Shown piece by piece: positions 1 to 6,535 of a stretch of DNA of 38,481 nucleotides. The stretch comes from a bacterium. Lineage in GTDB: Bacteria > Vulcanimicrobiota > Vulcanimicrobiia > Vulcanimicrobiales > Vulcanimicrobiaceae. The notes under the pieces were generated by a model that saw only the letters and a program-made list of their open reading frames with translations, did not search any database and was not told the DNA's origin. Location: assembly GCA_021781595.1 (NCBI GenBank), contig JAJXWN010000005.1, forward strand, positions 1 to 38,481. Reading direction: 5' to 3'. How positions within the stretch are numbered: the first letter of the stretch is position 1; each line of letters opens with the position of its first letter. A program made the position numbers and the translations under genes.

Positions 1-97
1 GTGCGGGCGCGGGTGCGGCGAGAACGCAGAGCAGTCCCCCGGCGCAGAGGGAGGCGGCGATCGCGAAAGCGGTACGCGACGAAAGGCGTAAGCTCAT
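1..97 (-). CDS. N-terminus of a secreted protein, truncated by window edge
   Basis: Reading the minus strand from an ATG at 97 gives 32 residues up to the window edge with no stop. They form a textbook signal peptide: a short basic n-region (MSLRLSSRT), a hydrophobic core (AFAIAASLCAGGLLCVL) and an AAPAPA-type small-residue end suited to signal peptidase I. The rest of the protein lies outside the window, so its function is unknown. No strong Shine-Dalgarno sequence is visible (the upstream bases are A-rich). A run of ten G on the + strand (ten C on the coding strand) lies 26 bp upstream of the start. The gene would be divergent from the membrane protein at 283. Confidence 0.5.
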   Translation of the reverse strand, partial: MSLRLSSRTAFAIAASLCAGGLLCVLAAPAPA

Positions 98-122
98 GTG
101 GCAGCTTTTTTAGCCTCAGCGA

Positions 123-132
123 GGGGGGGGGG
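123..132. repeat. Homopolymeric G10 tract
   Basis: There are ten consecutive G on the + strand in the spacer between two divergent genes. The tract is 26 bp upstream of the ATG at 97 of the truncated secreted-protein gene, inside the zone where its promoter or leader would lie. Such tracts can vary in length by slippage, and they are also prone to assembly or sequencing error. Confidence 0.6.
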
Positions 133-154
133 TGCCTCCGTTTCGTGGACTTCC

Positions 155-186
155 CCGCATTAGCGGACCCGCCATTTTCATGGCGG
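155..186. other. Two adjacent small hairpins in the divergent spacer
   Basis: CCGC-ATTA-GCGG (155-166) is followed by CCGCCAT-TTTC-ATGGCGG (169-186), a perfect 7-bp stem with a 4-base loop. Neither is followed by a T-run on either strand, so they are not intrinsic terminators. They lie in the spacer between the two divergent genes and could be leader structure or protein-binding dyads. No riboswitch family was recognised. Confidence 0.4.
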
Positions 187-223
187 CGGACGTTCGCGCC
201 CTGGAAGGAAGCTCGGCGACAAA

Positions 224-266
224 TCTGAATATCACTCGCAAATCACAATTGCGAAACGTTATCAGA
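224..266. promoter_or_regulatory. Imperfect dyad, possible operator
   Basis: Two 18-base arms (224-241 and 249-266) flank a 7-base spacer. The arms match at 12 of 18 positions, best at the outer TCTGA/TCAGA and inner TCGCAA/TTGCGA blocks. The dyad is noticeably AT-richer than its surroundings and ends 16 bp before the GTG of the NicO-like gene, a common operator position. Because that gene resembles metal transporters, a metal-responsive regulator is one possible ligand, but the sequence matches no operator I can name with confidence. Confidence 0.35.
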
Positions 267-282
267 TTGGGGTCCGGCAGCC

Positions 283-1170
283 GTGATCGACCTCTGGAAT
301 CCGCAGGTGCAGGAGCTCGGTGGCGCCGCCGCCGTTCTCGGGACGGCATTGCTCCTAGGGATTGTCCACGGCGTCACGCCAGACGAACATACGTGGCCGA
401 TCACGTTCAGCTATGCGGTCGGAAGTTACAGCACGCGCGGCGGCATGCGCGCGGGCCTTCTCTTTTCGCTAGCGTTTGCGTTGCAGCGCGCTATCGCGTC
501 CGAGCTCGCCTATTTCGCGCTCGTCCGGCTCTTAGCGTGGGATCGCTGGGAATACTTCGTCTACGTTGTGGTCGGGCTCACGATGGCCGGATCCGGTTTC
601 TACCTGCTCCGGCGGGGCCGAATCCCGCATCTTTTTCACACGCATTCGTTGGATTCGGACTCCCCACCAGATGTGCAGCCGGAAGAATCGTCTCGATTCG
701 TTCGTTTCATGCCCCTGATCCACGGTTTCATTGCCGGCTGGGGTACCGGCGCGTTTGCGCTGATCGTCTACGGAACGCTCGCACCGGCGATAGGAAGCCC
801 ATGGCTCGCGTTCTTGCCCGGATTGTTCTTCGGCCTTGGAACGATGATCGTTCAGATCGCCTTCGGAGGCTTCATCGGCGCCTGGGCGGCCCGCCGCCGG
901 TTCGGAGAGCAAGCGATGAAAATATTCGCACGCCGCGTGAGCGGGGAGACGCTCGCCTATGGCGGCATCGCCTTCGTGCTCGCCGGCGCTATCGGCTCGT
1001 TAGATCCCGTCCTGTTCTCGTGGTCCTTTGCGACGGGGATCCGCGTGCACAACGTGGCGCATCTCGGTATCGGGTTTGTCCTGGTCGTCGCGGTCCTCGT
1101 CGGCATAGCCGGCCGAGCCTTTTTCGGCGCTGTTCGGGATCTGGAGCGCACCGGCTCTAAAGCGTCCTGA
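283..1170 (+). CDS. NicO/UreH-like polytopic membrane protein (possible metal transporter)
   Basis: This is a 295-residue protein with about six or seven hydrophobic segments. The first transmembrane helix contains GIVHGVTPDEHT, close to the H-x4-D/G-H signature that nickel/cobalt transporters of the HoxN/RcnA/UreH group use for metal. A second His-containing helix start (LIHGFIAGWGTG) and a late VHNVAHLG motif resemble the internal repeat of that superfamily. A cytosolic loop near residues 118-127 is rich in His and Asp (HLFHTHSLDSD), as often seen in metal exporters. The start is GTG at 283 and the Shine-Dalgarno sequence is weak. A dyad just upstream may be its operator. A metal transport role is inferred from motif resemblance; a TauE/SafE-like exporter is an alternative. 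Confidence 0.6.
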   Translation: MIDLWNPQVQELGGAAAVLGTALLLGIVHGVTPDEHTWPITFSYAVGSYSTRGGMRAGLLFSLAFALQRAIASELAYFALVRLLAWDRWEYFVYVVVGLTMAGSGFYLLRRGRIPHLFHTHSLDSDSPPDVQPEESSRFVRFMPLIHGFIAGWGTGAFALIVYGTLAPAIGSPWLAFLPGLFFGLGTMIVQIAFGGFIGAWAARRRFGEQAMKIFARRVSGETLAYGGIAFVLAGAIGSLDPVLFSWSFATGIRVHNVAHLGIGFVLVVAVLVGIAGRAFFGAVRDLERTGSKAS

Positions 1171-1249
1171 CTCGAGCCCGAACGCCTCGCCGAGGGTTGG
1201 CTCCTCGAGCGGTGAAATCAAGAGCTCGCGGGAACGTCAAGTGCCGTGC

Positions 1250-1326
1250 GCCGACGTAGCTTAGCTGGCTAAAGCACCACTCTTGTAAAGTGGATACCGC
1301 CGGTTCGAATCCGGCCGTCGGCTCCA
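1250..1326 (+). tRNA. tRNA-Thr (anticodon TGT)
   Basis: The cloverleaf can be drawn directly. The acceptor stem GCCGACG (1250-1256) pairs with CGTCGGC (1316-1322). The anticodon stem CCACT/AGTGG encloses the loop CTTGTAA, with TGT at 1284-1286. The T arm has GGTTCGAATCC. The discriminator base is T1323 and the 3' CCA is genomically encoded (1324-1326). The TGT anticodon reads ACA and probably other ACN codons. The gene stands alone between the membrane protein and the small ferredoxin-like gene. Confidence 0.95.
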
Positions 1327-1359
1327 GCGCTCGATCCCAAGCTCCGCAGAAGGCGCCTC

Positions 1360-1698
1360 ATGCAATCCGTCAAGCCCAAGTGGACCGAATCCGGACTCGT
1401 GTTGGTGTGCGAGCGCTGTTACAAGGCGCGCATCCCCGAGGAAGACCCGGAGAAAGCGGTCGAGATCGGCGGCTTTCATCTACGCGATTGGCTCAAGAAA
1501 CGCTTGAAAGAAGACGGCCACTGGGGCAGGGTGCGCGCGATCGCCACGGGCTGCATGGACGTTTGCGAGCGCCGCCGTGTCACCGTTTGCATCGACCCGC
1601 AGCGCCGGGACGAGATCGCCGAAATCGTCGCCGTAGACCCCGTCACGGAGCGTGACGAACTCTACCGCACGATCGTCGCACGGCTCACCGGCCGTTAA
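1360..1698 (+). CDS. Small (2Fe-2S) ferredoxin-like / metal-binding protein
   Basis: This is a 112-residue protein with five cysteines: C17 and C20 (VCERC), C65 and C69 (TGCMDVCERR), and C77. The C-x3-C pair after a central helix, with an earlier cysteine pair near the N-terminus, fits the thioredoxin-fold [2Fe-2S] ferredoxin layout, so an electron-transfer or metal-binding role is likely. The ATG at 1360 is preceded by AGAAGG at good spacing. It begins 33 bp after the tRNA and ends 11 bp before the convergent sigH stop. The partner and pathway are not evident from context. Confidence 0.55.
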   Translation: MQSVKPKWTESGLVLVCERCYKARIPEEDPEKAVEIGGFHLRDWLKKRLKEDGHWGRVRAIATGCMDVCERRRVTVCIDPQRRDEIAEIVAVDPVTERDELYRTIVARLTGR

Positions 1699-1709
1699 CC
1701 GCGAGTGTC

Positions 1710-2360
1710 TTACGGGAGCTCGATCTCGGAGAGGTTCTTCTCGATCTTGCGCTTGACGCGCTGCAACGCGTTGTCGATCGACTTTACGTGGCGGCCGAGG
1801 TCGCGGGCCATCTCCTGATAACTCTTGCCTTCGAGATACGATAGGAGTACTTGCGACTCGAGCTCCGAGAGGTTCTCCTGAATGCGCTCTTTGATGTCCT
1901 GAGAGACTTCCTGGTTGATTACGAGCTCTTCGGGATCGGAGGTCTTCTGCGAAGCCATCACGTCGAGCAGCGTCCGCTCGCTATCCTCATCGTAGATGGG
2001 CTTGTTCAGCGAAATGTACTGGTTGAGCGGGATGTGCTTCTGGCGCGTAGCCGTCTTGATGGCCGTGATGATCTGCCGCGTGATACAGAGCTCGGCGAAC
2101 GCACGAAAACTCGACAGTTTGTCGGCTTTGAAATCACGCACGGCCTTGTAGAGCCCGATCATCCCTTCTTGGATGATATCCTCGCGGTCCGCTCCGATCA
2201 GGAAGTAGCTCTTGGCCTTGATGCGAACGAAGTTCTTGTACTTATTGAGCAGGAACTCCATCGCCAGGTCGTCGCCCGACTTCGCGATGGCGACCAGGTC
2301 CTCGTCGACCCGCTCGTGATATTCGACGCCATCCGCCGCGACGGGATGGGTTATTGCCAT
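1710..2360 (-). CDS. sigH: RNA polymerase sigma factor SigH (sigma-30 type)
   Basis: This 216-residue sigma-70 family factor is closely similar along its length to Bacillus/Clostridium SigH. Region 2 shows YKNFVRIKAKSYFLIGADRE, then DIIQEGMIGLYKAVRDF and SFRAFAELCITRQIITAIKT. Region 4 carries SYQEMARDLGRHVKSIDNAL. In Firmicutes SigH drives transition-state genes and early sporulation or competence genes; the role here is unknown because no sporulation genes are visible. The reading frame is open upstream, but the ATG at 2360 is preferred because AAGG lies just before it, the family N-terminus begins there, and a good promoter lies upstream at 2436-2464. Its position downstream of rlmB matches Firmicutes gene order, without the intervening yacP. 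Confidence 0.93.
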   Translation of the reverse strand: MAITHPVAADGVEYHERVDEDLVAIAKSGDDLAMEFLLNKYKNFVRIKAKSYFLIGADREDIIQEGMIGLYKAVRDFKADKLSSFRAFAELCITRQIITAIKTATRQKHIPLNQYISLNKPIYDEDSERTLLDVMASQKTSDPEELVINQEVSQDIKERIQENLSELESQVLLSYLEGKSYQEMARDLGRHVKSIDNALQRVKRKIEKNLSEIELP

Positions 2361-2435
2361 AATTGCCTTGCCCTCAGGGGTCCGACGCGTCGCCAGTCGC
2401 GGGCCGGGGCCCGTCGAGCGCAACGCATCCTGACC

Positions 2436-2464
2436 AGTATAGGAGGGAGCTCCTTGCGCGTCAA
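2436..2464 (-). promoter_or_regulatory. Housekeeping-type promoter for sigH
   Basis: On the minus strand TTGACG (2464-2459) and TATACT (2441-2436) are separated by exactly 17 bases, a near-consensus sigma-70/sigma-A promoter. The -35 box overlaps the rlmB stop codon. Transcription would begin near 2429, giving a leader of about 70 bases with a GC-rich segment that can fold (GGGCCCCGGCCC). It suggests sigH can be transcribed independently of the upstream operon. Confidence 0.7.
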
Positions 2465-3252
2465 GGCGCGGAAGCCCGGGCGACCTCGCGCTGGCGGAGG
2501 GCCTCGAAAAGCAGCACGCCCGCAGCCACCGAGGCGTTAAGCGAGGCGACCCTCCCAAGCACCGGAATCCGAACCAAGTAATCGCACTCCTTCTCGACCA
2601 CCTGCGAGAGACCGTAACCCTCCGCGCCGATCACGATCGCCAGGTCACGGGCCAGATCGGCCTGCGTGAAGTCCTGGGCGGCCTCTCCGAGCGCCGCCCC
2701 CGCCACCCAAATGCCCGCCTTCTTGAGTCTCCGAAGGGCGTCGGCCACGTTCGCGACCCTTGCTACGGGGGTATGGGCGGTCGCGCCGGCCGCTGCCTTG
2801 CGTACCGTCGCGTTCACGCCGGCCGCGCGGCGTTCGGGTAGAATAACGGCGTCGACCCCCGCACACTCGGCGCTGCGGATGATCGCACCCGCGTTATGCG
2901 GGTCGGTGATGTGGTCGAGCACCACGTAAAGGGCCGCGCCGCGCCCTCGACGCAACCCGATCGCTTCATCCAGCGTGATGTACGGGAACGGCGAGCCGAC
3001 AGCGACGACGCTCTGATGCGCCTTATACGGGAACTGCGTGAAAAAGCCACGCTCTTCGAAGCGCACCAGAATGCCGAGCGCTCTCGCCTGCTCCAAGAGT
3101 CTGCGGAGGGCTGGGTCGCGCTTGCGTTCGTCGCCGACGTGGATGCGCCGCAGCTGTTCGCCGGCGGCAAGAGACTCCTCCACGGCATGCACGCCGTAGA
3201 TGACGTCGTCGAGATCTAGTGTGCTGCGGTGCGCTAGACGGCGATGGTCCAC
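2461..3252 (-). CDS. rlmB: 23S rRNA 2'-O-methyltransferase RlmB (SPOUT family)
   Basis: The protein is 263 residues. The N-terminal substrate-binding part starts around DDVIYGVHAVEESL. The C-terminal SPOUT knot carries the three SpoU motifs: LDHITDPHNAGAIIRSAE, then IVIGAEGYGLS, then SLNASVAAGVLLFEAL. RlmB methylates the 2'-O of a guanosine in the 23S rRNA peptidyl-transferase region. I chose GTG at 3252 because GAAGGAAGG lies a few bases before it; this makes the gene overlap the end of cysS by 19 bases. A later in-frame GTG (3192) would cut off conserved residues. The cysS-rlmB-sigH order matches Firmicutes, but mrnC, which usually sits between cysS and rlmB, is absent. Confidence 0.9.
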   Translation of the reverse strand: MDHRRLAHRSTLDLDDVIYGVHAVEESLAAGEQLRRIHVGDERKRDPALRRLLEQARALGILVRFEERGFFTQFPYKAHQSVVAVGSPFPYITLDEAIGLRRGRGAALYVVLDHITDPHNAGAIIRSAECAGVDAVILPERRAAGVNATVRKAAAGATAHTPVARVANVADALRRLKKAGIWVAGAALGEAAQDFTQADLARDLAIVIGAEGYGLSQVVEKECDYLVRIPVLGRVASLNASVAAGVLLFEALRQREVARASAP

Positions 3253-4730
3253 GTCGTGCCTTCCTTCGAATCCTCGAGCACGACGCCGCACCGCGCGAGC
3301 GCATCGCGCAGCCGGTCGGATTCCGCCCAATTTTTGGTCGCTCGGGCCCGCATGCGCACGGCGATCACCCGCGCGATCGCCTCCTCCGCATCCGCCCCGT
3401 CGAGATCGACGCGTGCGGCGGCGTCACCCTGAGCCGATCGAAGCGCGACGCGCAGACGATCGAAGAAATCCGCAGGCAGCTCGGCCTTGGGCTCCTCGAG
3501 CCACGATGGATTCGGCGTCAGCCCCAGCAGATCGAGCGCGTATGAAAACTCGCCGAGCGCTGCCTGCAAAGCCGCACGATCGAGCCCGAGCCCCATCGAA
3601 TCGACCGGCCACGCGTAGAGCTCGCTGAGCGCCAGCGACGTGTTCATGTTATCGTCAAGCGCCCGCTCGACGCGTTCGAGCAGAGCTGCCGGCGCCGGCG
3701 GTTTGCCGATCGTGAGGGCCGGCCGGCCGGCAGCGGAATGCAACTTCCTCCAGGACGCCTGCAAGCGGCGTAGAGCCGTATTCGCGGCGGCGGCCGACTC
3801 TTCGGTAAAGTTCATGACCTTACTATAACCGGTCTGCAAGAAAAGCAGACGGAGCGCCTGCGGATCGTAGCGGTCGAGGAGATCGGTGAGCGGCTCGAAG
3901 TTCCCGAGCGACTTGCTCATCTTCCGGCTGTCGAAAAGCAGCAGCCCACCGTGCACCCACACGTTGGCCATCGGCGGATGCGCCATGAGCGGCTCGCTCT
4001 GTGCGATCTCGTTCTCATGGTGCGGAAAGATCAAATCTGCGCCGCCGCCGTGGATGTCGAAGCCTCGGCCCTCCGGGTCGAGGATCTCGTGCGACATCGA
4101 CGAGCACTCGATGTGCCAGCCCGGGCGGCCGTCGCCCCACGGCGACGGCCAGCTCGGTTCGCCCGGCTTGGCGAATTTCCAGAGTGCGAAATCGAGCGGA
4201 TCGCGTTTGAACTCGCCCACCTCGACGCGTGCACCGGCCTCCAGTTCGTCGAGCTTGCGGTTGCTGAGTCTCCCGTATCCGTCGAATCGCCTGACATCGT
4301 AGTAGACGCCGTCTCGCGCGACGTAGGCATACCCGCCCTCGATCAGGCGCGCGATCGTCGCACAGATCTGCGGCACGAACTGCGTGGCAAACGGCTCGCG
4401 ATCGGGCTCGCGGACGCCGAGCCTCTTCATCGAGGTCTTGAACGACGCGTAATACGATTGCACGATCGCGCGCCAATCCGTACCCGTCGCGATGGCGGCC
4501 TCGATGCTGCGGTCGTCGATGTCGGTGACGTTTTGCACGTACGTCACCGCGAATCCGAGGTGGATCAAGTAACGGCGCAGGACGTCGAAAAACAAAAACG
4601 ACCGGGCGTGTCCCAGGTGCGCTTGTGCCGACGGTGTGAGCCCGCAGACGTAGATCCCAACGCGCGGCGGATCCAACGGCGCGAACGCTTCGACGCTGCG
4701 CGTTCGCGTGTTATACAGCTGCAGAGACAT
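3234..4730 (-). CDS. cysS: Cysteinyl-tRNA synthetase
   Basis: This is a 498-residue class I aminoacyl-tRNA synthetase that charges tRNA-Cys with cysteine in the cytoplasm. The HIGH-equivalent motif is HLGH in PSAQAHLGHARSF. The KMSKS motif appears as SRKMSKSLGNF. Zinc/cysteine-recognition elements are visible: CGLTPS near the N-terminus, WHIECSSMS, and GGGADLIFPHHENEIAQSE. The helical anticodon domain follows. The ATG at 4730 is preferred over upstream in-frame codons because the conserved start (SLQLYNTRT) follows it and GGAAG lies just upstream. It overlaps the 3' end of cysE by 20 bases, implying co-expression of cysteine synthesis and use. Confidence 0.95.
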   Translation of the reverse strand: MSLQLYNTRTRSVEAFAPLDPPRVGIYVCGLTPSAQAHLGHARSFLFFDVLRRYLIHLGFAVTYVQNVTDIDDRSIEAAIATGTDWRAIVQSYYASFKTSMKRLGVREPDREPFATQFVPQICATIARLIEGGYAYVARDGVYYDVRRFDGYGRLSNRKLDELEAGARVEVGEFKRDPLDFALWKFAKPGEPSWPSPWGDGRPGWHIECSSMSHEILDPEGRGFDIHGGGADLIFPHHENEIAQSEPLMAHPPMANVWVHGGLLLFDSRKMSKSLGNFEPLTDLLDRYDPQALRLLFLQTGYSKVMNFTEESAAAANTALRRLQASWRKLHSAAGRPALTIGKPPAPAALLERVERALDDNMNTSLALSELYAWPVDSMGLGLDRAALQAALGEFSYALDLLGLTPNPSWLEEPKAELPADFFDRLRVALRSAQGDAAARVDLDGADAEEAIARVIAVRMRARATKNWAESDRLRDALARCGVVLEDSKEGTTWTIAV

Positions 4731-5433
4731 CGTCGCTTCCGAGGTCTTTCGACCGGCCGCCATCCTTCGAGAGGCTCGCGATGACATCGCGCATGCCGGC
4801 GATCTCACCTTCGAGCTCCTCGATGCGCACCTGCAGTGCGGCGACGGCCTGCGCGTTCGGATCGGGCATGTCGACCTGGGGACGCCCGGGTACGGCGCGA
4901 ATCGCCAGGCCGTCCTGCATCACGATGCGCCCGGGCACGCCGACGACGGTTACATTCGCAGGCACGTCTTTCACGACGACCGAACCGCCGCCTATCCGCG
5001 AGTTGTCGCCCACCACGATCGCACCTAGCACTGCGGCGTTCACGCCGATGACGACGTTACGCCCGAGCGTCGGATGGCGCTTGCCGTGCGAAAGGCTCGT
5101 GCCCCCAATCGTAGCGCCCTGATAGATCGTACAATTCTCGCCGATCTCAGCCGTCTCGCCGATCACGACACCCATGCCGTGGTCGATGAAGAGGCCGGGG
5201 CCGATCTCGGCGCCCGGATGGATCTCGATCCCGGTGAAAAAGCGGCTGATGTGGGCGAGAAAGCGCGGCAGTACCGGAATGCCGGCGCGATGGAGCGCGT
5301 GAATGAGCCGGTGCGCCGTTATCGCATGGAAACCGGGATACGAGAGGACGACGTCCCATGGCCCGGTCGCGGCAGGATCGCGCTGCAGCGGGGCGTTGAG
5401 GTCCGCGAGGAACGTAGCCAGCGGTTTTACCAT
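4711..5433 (-). CDS. cysE: Serine O-acetyltransferase
   Basis: This is a left-handed beta-helix acetyltransferase of about 240 residues, of the short EpsC/CysE type. It transfers acetyl from acetyl-CoA to L-serine, giving O-acetylserine for cysteine synthesis. Visible signatures are FFTGIEIHPGAEIG, then LFIDHGMGVVIGETAEIG, IYQGATIGG and GKRHPTLG, then the hexapeptide repeats and GVPGRIV. The C-terminus ends in a coiled-coil-like segment (VAALQVRIEELEGEIAGMRD). The start may be ATG 5433 or GTG 5436, which are adjacent codons. It lies between the orphan GluRS-domain gene and cysS, as in Firmicutes gltX-cysE-cysS. Confidence 0.93.
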   Translation of the reverse strand: MVKPLATFLADLNAPLQRDPAATGPWDVVLSYPGFHAITAHRLIHALHRAGIPVLPRFLAHISRFFTGIEIHPGAEIGPGLFIDHGMGVVIGETAEIGENCTIYQGATIGGTSLSHGKRHPTLGRNVVIGVNAAVLGAIVVGDNSRIGGGSVVVKDVPANVTVVGVPGRIVMQDGLAIRAVPGRPQVDMPDPNAQAVAALQVRIEELEGEIAGMRDVIASLSKDGGRSKDLGSDDVSAAV

Positions 5434-5474
5434 CACTTCTTACGAGTGTAACCGGGGTCGTCAAGCGCCGGTTG

Positions 5475-6056
5475 CTACTTTCCGTCGGGCGGCCGGTGGC
5501 CGTGGATCGGTTCGAAAGGCTCGCCGCCGGGTCCGAAGGCGATCGGCTCCAGCCCGCGACCGTGCAGCAACCGCGAGTTGACGGCGCCGATCCGGATCAG
5601 GATCCGGTCGTGCCCCAAGAGCGCAAAGAGCGCTTCCAGCGGCGGACCCTCGGTCTGGCCGGTCAGAGCGACGCGAACGGCGTGAAACGCATCGCCCGGT
5701 GCGATGCCGAACTCCCGGGCGATCTCGGAAAGGTCGTGCTGCAGGGGCAAACCGCGCAGCTCGGGCTGCGCGTCGACGTACTGACCGACGGAATCCAAGA
5801 AAAACAATACTTCGCGCGCGCGCAGCCGTTCCAATTCCAGCGCCGGAACCATACACGATTCCGCGCGCAGCTCGGCGACGGTCGCGAGCGCCTGCTCGAT
5901 CGTTTGGACCCGCTCACCGTACGCCTCGAGGAACGTGTCGATCCAGCGGAGCGCGGCCGCGGGTGCGGGCTTCTCGAGGAGGCCGTGAGCCGTCATCGCT
6001 TCGGCGAGACGCCGCGCGCGCTCGTAGCGGGACTCACCGCTATCGAAAGCGCCCAC
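5475..6056 (-). CDS. Orphan glutamyl-tRNA synthetase C-terminal (anticodon-binding) domain protein
   Basis: The product has 193 residues and corresponds only to the helical C-terminal half of GluRS. An alpha-helical-cage segment (RWIDTFLEAYGERVQTIEQA) is followed by the highly characteristic terminus FGIAPGDAFHAVRVALTG, then TEGPPLEALFALLGHDRILI. No Rossmann catalytic domain, HIGH or KMSKS motif is present, and the upstream DNA is entirely ispF. The GTG start at 6056 comes 2 bases after the ispF stop and has a full GGAGG at ideal spacing, so it looks like a translated gene and not a random remnant. It occupies the gltX slot of the Firmicutes ispF-gltX-cysE-cysS order. Possible explanations are deletion of the catalytic half with gltX elsewhere, a split enzyme, or a repurposed RNA-binding protein. 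Confidence 0.8.
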   Translation of the reverse strand: MGAFDSGESRYERARRLAEAMTAHGLLEKPAPAAALRWIDTFLEAYGERVQTIEQALATVAELRAESCMVPALELERLRAREVLFFLDSVGQYVDAQPELRGLPLQHDLSEIAREFGIAPGDAFHAVRVALTGQTEGPPLEALFALLGHDRILIRIGAVNSRLLHGRGLEPIAFGPGGEPFEPIHGHRPPDGK

Positions 6057-6058
6057 GC

Positions 6059-6535
6059 CTATCCTCCGAGTTCGACGCCGGCAACGGCGTACGCGGCGAT
6101 GCCGGTACCGTCGCCCGTGTAGCCCATGCCTTCGCTCGTCTTCGCTTTAACGCTCACGCGATCGAGCGCCAGCCCCAAGACCCGCGCGATATTGGCGCGC
6201 ATGGCCGGAACGTGCGAAGCCAAGCGTGGCTGCTGCAACACGATCGTCGCGTCGACGTTTACCACGCGGTAGCCGGCCGCGCGCAGTTCTGCCGCGCACG
6301 ACGCAAGCAACACCATGGAGTCGGCACCCTCGAAGCGCGGGTCTGCATCGGAAAACCGGCCGCCGAGGTCGCCCAGCGCTGCCGCACCGAGCAGCGCATC
6401 GCTCACGGCGTGCGCCAGAACGTCGGCATCCGAATGGCCGAGCGCTCCCAGTTCACCGGGAATTTCGACCCCACCCAAGATCAACTTGCGCCCGGCGACC
6501 AGGCGATGCGCGTCGAAGCCGTGGCCGGCGCGCAT
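6059..6535 (-). CDS. ispF: 2-C-methyl-D-erythritol 2,4-cyclodiphosphate synthase
   Basis: This is a 158-residue MEP-pathway enzyme that converts CDP-ME 2-phosphate to MEcPP with release of CMP. The metal-binding GHGFDAHRL is at the N-terminus, followed by [18 protein letters not shown], the DLGGRFSD segment and the C-terminal [14 protein letters not shown]. Length is as expected for the family. The ATG at 6535 overlaps the ispD stop by one base (TGATG), with GAGGGCGG upstream, which indicates translational coupling to ispD. IspD and IspF act at steps separated by IspE, whose gene is not in this window. Confidence 0.96.
   Translation of the reverse strand: MRAGHGFDAHRLVAGRKLILGGVEIPGELGALGHSDADVLAHAVSDALLGAAALGDLGGRFSDADPRFEGADSMVLLASCAAELRAAGYRVVNVDATIVLQQPRLASHVPAMRANIARVLGLALDRVSVKAKTSEGMGYTGDGTGIAAYAVAGVELGG

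Noticed and set aside
1-228. 75-residue + strand open frame at the left edge
   Set aside because: Arginine-rich with no family resemblance, and antisense to a frame with a textbook signal peptide.
98-282. Possible NiCo, TPP or cobalamin riboswitch in the spacer before the NicO-like gene
   Set aside because: Small hairpins are present, but none of the conserved core sequences of these riboswitches could be found on either strand.
1710-2360. Inference that the organism sporulates because it has SigH
   Set aside because: No other sporulation gene is in the window and SigH-type factors can serve other roles.
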